Assembly (NCBI GenBank): GCA_007134465.1
Contig: SLKS01000365.1
Coordinates: 1-42,292 of the forward strand
Direction of reading: 5' to 3'
Source: Kiritimatiellia bacterium
GTDB lineage: Bacteria > Verrucomicrobiota > Kiritimatiellia > UBA8416 > SLMC01
DNA: 42,292 nt
A program made the translations under genes and the position numbers. The notes under the pieces are model-generated. The model worked only from the letters and a program-made list of their open reading frames with translations. It had not been told where the DNA came from and did not search any database. Position 1 is the stretch's first letter. The number at the start of each line of letters is the position of its first letter. Below, in pieces: positions 24,893-32,927 of the stretch.

Positions 24893-26560
24893 TTACGAAG
24901 CGAGAAACGGCCGGTAGCGTACGCGGCGGGGACCGGTAGCGCCCTGGCGGGCCCGCTCTTCATGATAGGCCTGATAGTTGCCTTCGAACCAGACCACGCG
25001 GCTGTCGCCCTCGAAGGCCAGAATATGCGTGGCGATCCGGTCCAGAAACCAGCGGTCGTGCGAGATCACCACGGCGCATCCGCCGAAATCGGCCAACCCC
25101 TCTTCCAGCGAGCGCAGCGTGTCCACATCCAGATCGTTGCTAGGTTCGTCCAGCAAGAGCAGATTCGCGCCGGAACGCAGCAGCTTCGCCAAATGAACGC
25201 GGTTGCGTTCCCCGCCCGAAAGCAGCCCGACCCGTTTCTGCTGGTCGGCGCCCCGGAAATGGAAGCGGGCGCAATAGGCGCGGCTGTTCATGCGCGTTTC
25301 GCCTACTGCCAGCGTCTCCTCGCCCCCGCTGATTTCCTCGAATACGGTTTTGGCCGGGTCCAGCGCGTCGCGCATCTGATCCACATAGGCGATGTCCACC
25401 GAGTCGCCGACAATCAGTTCGCCGGACGTTGGCTTGTCGCGGCCGGCGATCATGCTGAACAACGTCGTCTTGCCCGCGCCGTTGCCGCCGATCACGCCGA
25501 CAATCCCGCCGCGCGGCAACGAAAAATTCACGTCCGCCATCAGCAACCGGTCGCCGAACGCCTTGGCCAGTCCGCGCGCCTCCACCACCTGTTCGCCCAG
25601 GCGTCGCCCGTGCGGAATGCGGATGACCAGATTCTCCTCGCGCGTGTCGTACGCTTGCGCGGCCAATTCTTCGTAGCGCCGCAGCCGGGCCTTGTTCTTG
25701 GTCAGCCGCGCCGACGCGTTCATGCGCACCCAGGCCAGCTCCTGCTCGAGCAGTTTCAGCCGCGAGGCGTTCAGTTTGCGGCCGCGTTCGGCCATGGCCT
25801 GCTTCTGTTCGAGCCAGGCCTCGTAGTTGCCCTTGTAGGGCCAGGCCCGTCCGTTTTCCAGTTCCAGAATCCATTCCGTGACATTGGACAGAAAATAGCG
25901 GTCGTGCGTGACCACGATGAGCGTGCCGGGAAAGCGCTTGAGATGCTCCTCCATCCAGGCGACCGATTCGGCATCCAGATGGTTGGTCGGTTCGTCGAGC
26001 AGCAACGCGTCCGGTTCCGACAGCAACAGGCGGCACAGCGCCACGCGCCGTTTTTCGCCGCCGGACAGGCGCCCGACCTCCGCTTCGCCCGGCGGCAGGC
26101 GCAACGCATCCATGGCCATCTCGACCTGATGATCCAATTCCCAGAGATTCTCGCGATCAATCCGCTCCTGCAAATCGCCCAGCTCGTTGTTAAGAGATTC
26201 GGATTCCTTGTCGGACAGCGTCGATCCGAGCCGGTCGCATATTTCGTCGTAGCGCGCCAGCGCCGCGCGTTTGACGGCGACACCCTCGTCCACCGTTTCG
26301 GCCACGGTCCGCTCCGGATCCAGGCGAGGTTCCTGTTCCAGATAGCCGACGCGCATGTTGGGTGCGCGATACAGGTCGCCGATAAAATCGGCGTCCTGTC
26401 CCGCCATGATGCGCAGCAGGCTCGATTTGCCCGAGCCGTTCGCGCCAATCACGCCAATCCGCGCCCCGAAAAAGAAGGCCAGATTGATGTTTTCCAGAAT
26501 CGGCTTGGCATCGCACGTCTTGCCCAGCCGACCGATTTGAAATGCGTATTCGCCCGCCAT
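24893..26560 (-). CDS. ettA: Energy-dependent translational throttle protein EttA (ABC-F)
   Basis: The 555-residue ABC-F ATPase has two cytoplasmic nucleotide-binding domains and no membrane part. Walker A motifs are GANGSGKSS (near 39) and GGNGAGKTT (near 357). Signature motifs are LSGGEKRR and LSGGERNR. Walker B motifs are [11 protein letters not shown] and [11 protein letters not shown]. The linker contains the arm and P-site tRNA-interaction helices typical of EttA, which binds the ribosomal E site and gates the first elongation step according to ATP/ADP. The length equals E. coli EttA. The start at 26560 has GGAAAGGA upstream. The final C-terminal residues ([11 protein letters not shown]) fit the family. 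Confidence 0.95.
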   Translation of the reverse strand: MAGEYAFQIGRLGKTCDAKPILENINLAFFFGARIGVIGANGSGKSSLLRIMAGQDADFIGDLYRAPNMRVGYLEQEPRLDPERTVAETVDEGVAVKRAALARYDEICDRLGSTLSDKESESLNNELGDLQERIDRENLWELDHQVEMAMDALRLPPGEAEVGRLSGGEKRRVALCRLLLSEPDALLLDEPTNHLDAESVAWMEEHLKRFPGTLIVVTHDRYFLSNVTEWILELENGRAWPYKGNYEAWLEQKQAMAERGRKLNASRLKLLEQELAWVRMNASARLTKNKARLRRYEELAAQAYDTREENLVIRIPHGRRLGEQVVEARGLAKAFGDRLLMADVNFSLPRGGIVGVIGGNGAGKTTLFSMIAGRDKPTSGELIVGDSVDIAYVDQMRDALDPAKTVFEEISGGEETLAVGETRMNSRAYCARFHFRGADQQKRVGLLSGGERNRVHLAKLLRSGANLLLLDEPSNDLDVDTLRSLEEGLADFGGCAVVISHDRWFLDRIATHILAFEGDSRVVWFEGNYQAYHEERARQGATGPRRVRYRPFLAS

Positions 26561-26657
26561 GCCAGTTTCCTTTCCGCGGATAGCCAGAGACGAAAACGAC
26601 TATACCCTTTTTCGTTCGCTCGTCAATACCGCCGCAGCCTAGACCTACAATAAGGGT

Positions 26658-26697
26658 GCATATCGTTTTATGTTGCGCGCAACATAAAACGATATGC
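26658..26697. repeat. Perfect 40-bp palindrome
   Basis: GCATATCGTTTTATGTTGCG is followed directly by its exact reverse complement with no loop. It is AT-rich compared with its surroundings. It lies about 100 bp upstream of ettA and 320 bp upstream of wrbA. Twenty paired bases without a spacer is far longer than chance predicts. It could be a protein-binding operator, a cruciform, or a joined element end. Confidence 0.9.
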
Positions 26698-26861
26698 GCC
26701 CCCTCCCGCCGCAGGCGTCCGTTTCCGCTTGTCAGCCGCCGCCACATGTGAGACTATGCAGCGCATTCAACAAATCGGATTCTTCCGTCACGAGATGCGG
26801 CGTATGGTTTTGAAACCTGAAGAGGCTCTTGCAGAACCCCGACGCAAGGAGGGATGGCAGA

Positions 26862-26910
26862 GTAGACGAGGCGTCCCGCCTCGTTAAACGCGGCGAGACG
26901 CCGCGTCTAC
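26862..26910. repeat. Imperfect inverted repeat (GTAGACG.GGCGTC family)
   Basis: GTAGACGAGGCGTCCCGCCTC (26862-26882) pairs with 26890-26910 (ending GACGCCGCGTCTAC) at about 18 of 21 positions around a 7-base loop. The outer pair GCAGAACCCC/GGGGTTCTG extends the symmetry. I recognise the wording as a common intergenic hairpin style in PVC-type genomes. The function is unknown. Confidence 0.65.
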
Positions 26911-27017
26911 CATGGGCATGCGCATGGTTTTGCAAGGGGTTCTGAAATCGGAAATTTGGGATACGGACGAAGTCCGCAGGGAAACAGCGCAGCCACCCAT
27001 CAAAAAAGGAGAAAGCG

Positions 27018-27617
27018 ATGCCGAAAATACTCGTTGTGTACTACAGCATGTACGGACATGTGGCCGCCATGGCCAAAGCGGTCGCGGCCGGCGCCGAAGA
27101 GGTTGAAGGCGCGGCCGTCGCCGTGCGGGGCGTGCCGGAACTGATGAGCGAAGAACAGGCGAGCCAGGCCGGCGCCGTGCTGGAACCGGATGTGGCCGTT
27201 GCCGCGCCGAACGATTTGGCCGATTACGACGCCGTTTTGTTCGGCACGCCGACCCGGTTCGGGACCATGTGCGCACAGATGCGCAATTTCCTGGACCAGA
27301 CCGGCGGATTGTGGGCGAAAGGCGCGCTGGTCGGCAAGATCGGCAGCGTGTTCGGTTCGACCGGTACGCAGCATGGCGGCCAGGAAACCACCTTGACCTC
27401 TTTCCATACGACTCTGCTGCATCACGGCATGGTTGTCGTCGGCGTGCCCTACGCCTGCGCCGAACTGACCAACATGAAAGAGATTGTCGGCGGCACCCCG
27501 TACGGCGCCACCACATTGGCCGGCGCCGACGGATCGCGGCAGCCGTCCGAGATCGAACTGAGCATCGCCCGTTTCCAAGGCCGCCACGTGGCGGGGCTGG
27601 CCGCGAAATTGGTGTAG
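27018..27617 (+). CDS. wrbA: NAD(P)H:quinone oxidoreductase WrbA
   Basis: The 199-residue flavodoxin-fold FMN enzyme reduces quinones by two electrons and limits redox cycling. The FMN phosphate loop is [11 protein letters not shown] (about 9-19). [20 protein letters not shown] and [13 protein letters not shown] are the WrbA-specific isoalloxazine-binding segments. Length and motifs match the family exactly. The start at 27018 has AAGGAG seven bases upstream. The LolD-like gene begins 12 bp after the stop. Confidence 0.95.
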   Translation: MPKILVVYYSMYGHVAAMAKAVAAGAEEVEGAAVAVRGVPELMSEEQASQAGAVLEPDVAVAAPNDLADYDAVLFGTPTRFGTMCAQMRNFLDQTGGLWAKGALVGKIGSVFGSTGTQHGGQETTLTSFHTTLLHHGMVVVGVPYACAELTNMKEIVGGTPYGATTLAGADGSRQPSEIELSIARFQGRHVAGLAAKLV

Positions 27618-27629
27618 GAACCTTTGCGT

Positions 27630-28352
27630 ATGACAGAGGAGGCGGACAACGCGGATGCGCCGAATCGCACGGCGTATGACAGCGGCGTGACGGTGGAAGG
27701 GCTGGTCAAGCGCTGGCCGGGAATCGGGCCTGTCCTGAACGGCGTCTCCTTTTCAGCCGCGCCGGGCGACGCGCTGGCCATTGTCGGACCGTCCGGTTCC
27801 GGTAAGAGTACGCTGCTGCATCTGCTCGGTGCGCTTGACAAGGCCAGCGAAGGCCGCATTCTCGTGAACGGGTGCGACGTCGCGAGCTTGAGCGGGGACG
27901 GCTTGGCCGCGTATCGCGCGCATCAGGTCGGCTTCGTGTTTCAAGACCATTACCTGCTGCCGCAACTCACCGCGCGCGAAAACGTGCTGTTGCCCAACCT
28001 GGCCCGCGGGCGAAGCGCCGTTCCGAACGACGCCGCGGCGCAGGCGGCGGACGCCTTGCTCGACAGCGTCGGGGTAAAGGAACGGGCGGATGCTTTTCCG
28101 GCGCGCCTGTCCGGCGGCGAGCGGCAGCGGGTGGCCATTGCGCGCGCCCTGTTCAACAGGCCGGGGCTGCTTCTGGGCGACGAGCCTACGGGCAATCTCG
28201 ACCGCGACACCGGCTTGACTATCGCCGAGCTGTTTCTGCGAACCGCTGCCGAACGGAGAGCCATCGTCGTCATGGTCACGCATAACAACGAGCTGGCCGA
28301 ACGGTTTCCGCGCCGCTACCGACTGGCCGGCGGACGATTGACGGAAGAGTGA
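27630..28352 (+). CDS. lolD: LolD-like ABC transporter ATP-binding protein
   Basis: The 240-residue ATPase belongs to the LolD/MacB/FtsE class. Walker A is GPSGSGKSTL, the Q-loop is in FVFQDHYLLPQLTARENV, the signature is LSGGERQRVA, Walker B is LLLGDEPTGNLD, and the H-loop is VTHN. The QDHYLLP.LTA.ENV wording favours LolD, the ATPase that powers lipoprotein release from the inner membrane, but no LolC/E permease is adjacent, so the substrate is inferred. I chose the ATG at 27630; a TTG two codons earlier is possible. Operon position after wrbA is tight. Confidence 0.8.
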   Translation: MTEEADNADAPNRTAYDSGVTVEGLVKRWPGIGPVLNGVSFSAAPGDALAIVGPSGSGKSTLLHLLGALDKASEGRILVNGCDVASLSGDGLAAYRAHQVGFVFQDHYLLPQLTARENVLLPNLARGRSAVPNDAAAQAADALLDSVGVKERADAFPARLSGGERQRVAIARALFNRPGLLLGDEPTGNLDRDTGLTIAELFLRTAAERRAIVVMVTHNNELAERFPRRYRLAGGRLTEE

Positions 28353-28360
28353 GCTATAAA

Positions 28361-28375
28361 GCGGGCTTTGCCCGC
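28361..28375. repeat. GCGGGC-TTT-GCCCGC short hairpin repeat
   Basis: A perfect copy of the dispersed hairpin family, nine bases after the lolD-like stop codon. No T-run follows. Together with the 33-nt ACGAAT repeat right behind it, it fills the gap to the next gene. Confidence 0.7.
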
Positions 28376-28386
28376 ACCCGTACGCC

Positions 28387-28419
28387 AGAACCACGAATGA
28401 ACACGAATTCACACGAATA
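28387..28419 (+). repeat. 33-nt direct repeat, copy 2 (ACGAAT units)
   Basis: Identical over 33 bases to 23555-23587. It is again placed shortly after a plus-strand gene end and close to a GCGGGC hairpin. Confidence 0.8.
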
Positions 28420-28454
28420 AAGATTTTCTGAAACAGTCTTTGTGGAGTGTCGTC

Positions 28455-29036
28455 ATGATGCGATGGCTGCGGCATCCAGTGAAAGCGGTAGGCGGTCTGC
28501 TTGACCGCGTGGTCGCGGCCGTCGGCGCCGTGCTGTTCTCGCAGATTCCGGCGTTCGTGACCCATTACCTGCAGCGACTGGGCGGACACGTGGACGAGGC
28601 GGCCCGCAATGTGCGGACCTGGCAAGAGATCGCCGACAAGCTGACCGGCGGCCGGCTCGATGCGCTGATTCGTCTTGGCCAGGCCTCGCACGAGGAATTC
28701 GGCAAGGAGGCGGCCCGCAAATGCGCCGAGGACATCGCCCGGCACGATGCCCTGCGCCAGGCGCTCGAAGCGATCGAAAGCGCGCCCGCCTGGCTGCGCA
28801 GCCCCACATTTCTATGCCATGCCGACGGGGAGATCGCGCGGGCCGCCGCCCGCCAGTTCACGCCCAATGTTCCGATGGATCTGGAAAGCCTCGTGTACGC
28901 GGTCATCGGTTTGGTTCTGGCCTTTTTGCTGTTCACGCTGGCGAAACGGGGCGTTGTCGGTATCGGTCGCGGCCTGCGCCGACGGCTTGCCCGCCCGCGC
29001 GCCGCCGCTGAAGACGATACGCCCGAGCCGTCGTAA
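28455..29036 (+). CDS. DUF2937-family membrane protein
   Basis: The protein has 193 residues. The N-terminal segment (LLDRVVAAVGAVLFSQIPAF, then YLQRLGGHVDEA) matches the conserved opening of DUF2937 proteins, and a second membrane helix lies near residues 140-160 (LVYAVIGLVLAFLLFTLA). A basic tail follows. The two hydrophobic segments flank a helical soluble domain, giving a two-TM inner-membrane topology. The function of the family is unknown. The start is the ATG at 28455, with GGAG seven bases upstream. It lies between the LolD-like ATPase and LarE, without overlap. Confidence 0.75.
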   Translation: MMRWLRHPVKAVGGLLDRVVAAVGAVLFSQIPAFVTHYLQRLGGHVDEAARNVRTWQEIADKLTGGRLDALIRLGQASHEEFGKEAARKCAEDIARHDALRQALEAIESAPAWLRSPTFLCHADGEIARAAARQFTPNVPMDLESLVYAVIGLVLAFLLFTLAKRGVVGIGRGLRRRLARPRAAAEDDTPEPS

Positions 29037-29109
29037 AGAGGGCGTTCTCCGGCCAAGAAGAAGCCCGCGAATCACGCGAATAGACACGAATCACGGAACG
29101 GAATGACTC

Positions 29110-29922
29110 ATGGCCGCAAACGAGCGGGAGAAGCTGGACGCGCTGGCCGGGATCGTGCGCGACATGGGCTCCGTGCTGGTCGCCTTCAGCGGCGGCGCCG
29201 ACAGCGCTTTGCTGGCCGCCGTCGCCCATCGGACGCTCGGCGACAAGGCTCTGATGGTCACCGGCGTCTCGCCCAGTCTGCCGGAACGGGAGCGGGCCGA
29301 CGCCGAACGCCTGGCCCGGGGCCACGGCTGGAATCACCGATTCGTGGATACCTGCGAATTCGAGCAGGCCCCCTTCGCCGCCAACGCCCCCGACCGGTGC
29401 TACCATTGCAAATCCGAATTGTTCGGGCGGTTGCGCCGCCTGGCCGATGCCGAAGGCTTGCGCTGGGTGGCCGACGGATCGAACACCGACGATGTCGGCG
29501 ACTACCGGCCGGGCATGCGTGCCAAAAGCGAATGGCAGGTGCGCAGTCCGCTGCAGGAAGCGGGATACAGCAAGGAAGATGTGCGGGCGGTCGCCCGTCT
29601 GATCGGTTTGGACACGGCCGACAAGCCCGCCTCGGCCTGTCTGGCCTCGCGCATTCCGTACGGATCGCGTGTCACGCCCGAAGCCATGCAACAAGTGGAA
29701 CGGGCCGAAGACGCCTTGCGCGATTTGGGGTTCGCGCAATTGCGGGTGCGCGCGCACGGCGACATCGCCCGTATCGAACTGCTGCCGCCGGATCTTGCCC
29801 GCGCGCTGGATCCGTCTCTGCGCCAAGCCATGGCGCGCGCCGTCAAGGACAGCGGATTCCGCTATGTCGCGCTCGACGTGGAAGGCTACCGCACAGGCAG
29901 TCTGAACGAAGCGCTTCCGTAA
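29110..29922 (+). CDS. larE: LarE-type ATP-dependent sulfur transferase
   Basis: The protein has 270 residues. The PP-loop SGGADS (27-32) adenylates the substrate. LarE sulfurates pyridine dicarboxylate mononucleotide during synthesis of the nickel-pincer cofactor of lactate racemase-like enzymes. Three cysteines stand out: Cys97-x2-Cys100 (RCYHCK) and Cys177 (KPASACLASRIPYG). The single-Cys sacrificial LarE of Lactobacillus plantarum uses the equivalent of Cys177, while enzymes with all three are known or proposed to hold a [4Fe-4S] cluster and act catalytically, so I expect the cluster type here. larA, larB and larC are absent from the window. The ribosome-binding site is weak (GGAACGGA). 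Confidence 0.85.
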   Translation: MAANEREKLDALAGIVRDMGSVLVAFSGGADSALLAAVAHRTLGDKALMVTGVSPSLPERERADAERLARGHGWNHRFVDTCEFEQAPFAANAPDRCYHCKSELFGRLRRLADAEGLRWVADGSNTDDVGDYRPGMRAKSEWQVRSPLQEAGYSKEDVRAVARLIGLDTADKPASACLASRIPYGSRVTPEAMQQVERAEDALRDLGFAQLRVRAHGDIARIELLPPDLARALDPSLRQAMARAVKDSGFRYVALDVEGYRTGSLNEALP

Positions 29923-29931
29923 ATTTTTCTG

Positions 29932-29961
29932 TTGCTATCGCCGGCAAGTTTGGCGTACAGT
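29932..29961 (+). promoter_or_regulatory. Possible sigma-70 promoter for tRNA-Pro
   Basis: TTGCTA (29932-29937) and TACAGT (29956-29961) are 18 bases apart and end 16 bases before the tRNA. This would give a short leader of about nine bases. The hexamers match the consensus only partly (4/6 each). Confidence 0.35.
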
Positions 29962-29977
29962 GCGTTTTCATTTCTTT

Positions 29978-30054
29978 CGGGGCGTAGCGCAGTCTGGCAG
30001 CGCGTTTGGTTCGGGACCAAAAGGTCGGCGGTTCAAATCCGCCCGCCCCGACCA
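29978..30054 (+). tRNA. tRNA-Pro (anticodon CGG)
   Basis: This is a full cloverleaf. The acceptor stem is CGGGGCG with CGCCCCG. The D-arm is GCGC...GCGC. The anticodon stem is TTTGG/CCAAA with loop TTCGGGA, anticodon CGG at 30012-30014. The variable loop is AGGTC. The T-arm is GGCGG-TTCAAAT-CCGCC. The 3' ACCA is encoded. It reads CCG proline codons, which fits the high GC content. It lies between larE and the HDOD-GAF gene. No integration signature (att repeat or integrase) is seen beside it. Confidence 0.95.
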
Positions 30055-30230
30055 GTCTTCGCCCGCCGCCAACGCAAAGAGCTGCGTCTCGCCGCGTCGG
30101 TGGCGGGCGAGGGCTGCCGCGCCTGAGAAGAGCAGCAGCGAAGGCGGGCCATGAAGGCCGGCTGTTACGATGTTCGCATTCTTCGATCCGAGAATGCATT
30201 CCCGGACGAACCGACGACAGGAGCGTTCCG

Positions 30231-31712
30231 ATGACCACAAGCCCATGCCCGCCCGGCGAAAGCGCCGTCGATCTGGTGCGAAAGCTGCGGGCGGCCAACA
30301 GCATTCCCGCGCTGGACGAAAATGTCGCGCAGTTGTGCCGACTCACCGAGCGCAGCGAAACGCGCACGACGGACTTGACCGCCGTGATCATGCGCGACGC
30401 CGCCCTGACGTCGCGGCTGCTGGCCATCGCCAATTCGGCCGCCTACCGGCCGCGCAATCCGATCAAGACGGTTTCGTCGGCGGTCATCCTGCTGGGGTTC
30501 GACCGTATCCGTCAACTGGCGTTCGGGTTGTCGCTGTTTCACAAGCATGCCGAGACCATACGGGACAAGGAGCTGTACCGCCTGCTTGTCTGCGCCTATT
30601 GTTCGGGTCTGTTCGCCATGGCGCTCGCCCGTCGGTTGCGCGACGAGACTCCCGAAGAGCTGTTCGTGGGCGGCCTGATGCATCAATTGCCGCGTCTGGT
30701 CCTGTTCAATGCCTTTCCCGAATCGTATCGCGAGATGGCCCGGGCGATCGTGCACGAGCGGCTTGACCGGGACCGTGCCTGCGTTCAGGCTTTCGGGGCG
30801 GGATACGATGCCATTGCCATGGCCCTGGCCGATCACTGGCAATTGCCGGAGCCCTGTCGGTTCTACGTTGCCGAGAGCGGGGAACGAACCGCGCCCCGGC
30901 GTCAGGCGGTCCATCTGGCGGTGGCCATGGCGGATCTCGTTTTCGGCAACAGTCCGCCGGGCCCCGAAACGGCGGGGGCGCTGATAGCCCGTGCCGTCTC
31001 GCTGACCAATGAAAGCGAATTTTCCCTACCGAATTTCGCCGCCGCCGCTGCGGATGCCGACCCCAACATGGAATCCTTTTTCCACTTGTCAGGCCAGGAT
31101 GTGGCCATGATGGCGCGGATTGCGGAATGGGGAAAAGTGGATTCGGCCGATGTGGCCAACACGCTGACGCATAGTTTCGAACGGCGCGAGGCCGACGCCG
31201 TCGAGACGGATACGCCGCTGGTCATGGCGCATTTCCTTTCCGAGCTCATGATCGCCACGCGCAACCGGAGCGGAATCAACGCCGTTCTGATGCTGGCCCA
31301 GGAAGGCATCTACCGGTGCATGCGGCCGACCTGCGTTCTGACGGCTTTTGCCGACCGTCGGCAGAATCGTTTGCAAGGCCGCCTGATCGCCGGCGAGGCG
31401 GCGACGATCGAGCCGGCACGCTATCAGGCTCCTCTTGACGCCGACGATTGCTTGGCCATCCAGAATTTGCAGGGGTCGGAGGTGGTGCTGGCATCCGCCG
31501 CGCGTCAGCGCATCCTGCCGGACGACGCGCTGTTCCGGGAATTGAATCTCGACAATCTTCTGCTGGCGCCGATCCGTTCGAAGGACCGGACCATCGGCCA
31601 GTTTCTGCTTGGCCGCCGGACCGGCGAGCCGCCGTTCTCCGCCGACGATTGTCTTTGGATGATCGCCATTGCCGGTCATGTGGCCATGGCCTTCGAGGCG
31701 ACAGACGAATAG
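30231..31712 (+). CDS. HDOD-GAF signalling protein
   Basis: The protein has 493 residues, is soluble, and has no signal peptide. The N-terminal HDOD domain spans about 10-230 (AANSIPALDENVAQL, LTSRLLAIANSAAYRPRNPI, VILLGFDRIRQLAFGLSLF). Where HD enzymes have His-Asp, this one reads GLMHQLPRL, so the Asp is replaced and phosphohydrolase activity is unlikely; HDOD domains usually act as protein scaffolds. The C-terminal ~130 residues resemble a GAF domain (LLLAPIRSKDRTIGQFLLG, then PFSADDCLWMIAIAGHVAMAF). The start at 30231 has CAGGAG eight bases upstream. It converges on the PAS-DHp gene and probably belongs to the same signalling neighbourhood. Confidence 0.8.
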   Translation: MTTSPCPPGESAVDLVRKLRAANSIPALDENVAQLCRLTERSETRTTDLTAVIMRDAALTSRLLAIANSAAYRPRNPIKTVSSAVILLGFDRIRQLAFGLSLFHKHAETIRDKELYRLLVCAYCSGLFAMALARRLRDETPEELFVGGLMHQLPRLVLFNAFPESYREMARAIVHERLDRDRACVQAFGAGYDAIAMALADHWQLPEPCRFYVAESGERTAPRRQAVHLAVAMADLVFGNSPPGPETAGALIARAVSLTNESEFSLPNFAAAAADADPNMESFFHLSGQDVAMMARIAEWGKVDSADVANTLTHSFERREADAVETDTPLVMAHFLSELMIATRNRSGINAVLMLAQEGIYRCMRPTCVLTAFADRRQNRLQGRLIAGEAATIEPARYQAPLDADDCLAIQNLQGSEVVLASAARQRILPDDALFRELNLDNLLLAPIRSKDRTIGQFLLGRRTGEPPFSADDCLWMIAIAGHVAMAFEATDE

Positions 31713-31743
31713 CGCCGGGCGGCGTGTCTGGAAATCGCGTATG

Positions 31744-31767
31744 GTTCCAATTTTCGGAAAATGGAAC
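31744..31767. terminator. Bidirectional hairpin between convergent signalling genes
   Basis: GTTCCA (31744-31749) pairs with TGGAAC (31762-31767), and TTTT (31751-31754) pairs with AAAA (31758-31761) around a CGG loop, with one bulged A. It is placed between two converging stop codons, which suits a two-way transcription stop. There is no strong outer T-run, so confidence is moderate. Confidence 0.4.
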
Positions 31768-31814
31768 GGCGCCACTTCTCATGGGCGAGCGATTCTGTCG
31801 CTGTTGTTCATCCC

Positions 31815-32927
31815 TCAACTTTCTTCACCGCCGACGCAAGGTCGGCGGGATCGAGCGCCATCCGGCTGCCAGGCGATGAGTTGGTCGTCGCCGTACTTGT
31901 CGTCATCGAGATAGCGTTCGCTGCGTATGTCTTTCAAGGTCCGCAGTCGCCGTGTCACCTCGGAAATTCTTGTCGCATGGGCAATGATGTCGTCCAGCAT
32001 GGCGCGTCGGGCGTCCGGGGCGGTTTGCTCCCACAGCGCGTTCAGCATCTCGGCATTGCCGAGCACGGTGGTCAGCGCATTGTTGATTTCATGATTCAGC
32101 GTGGTGACCACGCCCTGCACCGCTTCGAACCGGGCCGCCATGGCTTCTGCGTTGCGCAACTCGGCGGCCATGCGTTCCTGTTCGGTAATGTCTTCCGAGA
32201 CGCGTATGGCGCCGACGATGCGGTCTTCGGCCTGCCGCAACGGAGCGATGCGGCAGGCGCGCCGATGGATGGAACCATCGGTTGCGGTTGCCGTCATGGC
32301 ATGCTCGATCGAGCGCCCGTCGCGCAGCACGTCGGATCGCGTGCGGATCCAGGCCTCGGCGCATTCGGGAAACATCGCGTACAGGTCGGGCGCGGAGCGG
32401 CCGACAATGTCTGGCAACGAATCCGGTTTGCCGACGGATGTCAGAAAATCGGTTTCGGCGCGGTTCATGTTCGTGACGCGCAAATCGGCATCCGTCACGG
32501 TAACGCCCGCGGGCAGGCTGTCGAGCGTCGCCTCGAGATAGCGGCGCGCGCTTTCGCGTTCGCGATCGTACAGCGTCTGCGCGGTTCTGTCTTCGAAACA
32601 GACTCCATAGCGTTGATCGGACCCGGACGCGGGGGGCAGAACGACGACGGCGACGGCAAACAGCCGTTCCCCGTCGCGCCAGACAAACCGGTCCATGCTG
32701 CCCGTATGGCGCAGCCGCAGCGTCGAGGCGCCGACAAGCGCGATCAGTTCGCGCTTGCTCGCCAGCGCGTCCGTCAACGCGTGCCACTGTTCGCACTCGG
32801 GCGAGCGGGCGGTGCGCACGCCGAACAGGCGCCAGGCCTCGCGGCTGGCGGAAACCAGGGTCAGGCTGTCGTCCAGGACCACATAGGGCACGGGCAGATG
32901 CTCGATGTCGTTTTGATCGGCGTTCAT
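31815..32927 (-). CDS. PAS-domain protein ending in a histidine-kinase DHp domain, no ATPase domain
   Basis: The protein has 370 residues and is soluble. Two PAS-like domains span about 8-120 (VVLDDSLTLVSASREAWRLFG) and 130-265 (ATLDSLPAGVTVTDADLRV, then GAIRVSEDITEQERMAAEL). Next comes a DHp helix with the phospho-acceptor motif TLNHEINNALTTVLGNAEML. The protein then ends about 75 residues later without any N, G1 or G2 box, so it cannot bind ATP itself. Its ATG overlaps the stop of the HDOD gene by four bases, so the two are coupled. Another frame at the 3' end (LDPADLASAVKKVEG) looks more protein-like than the actual tail, so a small frameshift near 31860 is possible, but it would not add an ATPase. 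Confidence 0.75.
   Translation of the reverse strand: MNADQNDIEHLPVPYVVLDDSLTLVSASREAWRLFGVRTARSPECEQWHALTDALASKRELIALVGASTLRLRHTGSMDRFVWRDGERLFAVAVVVLPPASGSDQRYGVCFEDRTAQTLYDRERESARRYLEATLDSLPAGVTVTDADLRVTNMNRAETDFLTSVGKPDSLPDIVGRSAPDLYAMFPECAEAWIRTRSDVLRDGRSIEHAMTATATDGSIHRRACRIAPLRQAEDRIVGAIRVSEDITEQERMAAELRNAEAMAARFEAVQGVVTTLNHEINNALTTVLGNAEMLNALWEQTAPDARRAMLDDIIAHATRISEVTRRLRTLKDIRSERYLDDDKYGDDQLIAWQPDGARSRRPCVGGEES

Larger units (their letters stand above)
26561..27017. other. 457 bp divergent spacer with large inverted repeats
   Basis: This lies between ettA (minus) and wrbA (plus). No gene is apparent. An open frame of about 67 codons on the minus strand is repeat-derived. The spacer holds the 40-bp palindrome (26658-26697) and a 21-bp imperfect inverted repeat (26862-26910) flanked by GCAGAACCCC (26831-26840) and GGGGTTCTG (26935-26943), which pair with each other. 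A hairpin-like GGACGAAGTCC (about 26964) resembles the GCGGGC family. A ribosome-binding site for wrbA (AAGGAG) ends the spacer. Confidence 0.6.

Noticed and set aside
26732-26935. Minus-strand open frame starting MQNHAHAHGRRG
   Set aside because: It runs through the inverted repeat, has no ribosome-binding site, and its composition follows the repeat rather than a protein family.
29978-30230. tRNA-Pro as an integration site
   Set aside because: No integrase, no duplicated 3' tRNA end and no change in gene style follows it.
31815-31880. Frameshift that would restore a kinase ATPase domain to the PAS-DHp protein
   Set aside because: All three minus-strand frames downstream of 31860 end within about 20 codons, so no HATPase remnant exists even if a frameshift altered the tail.
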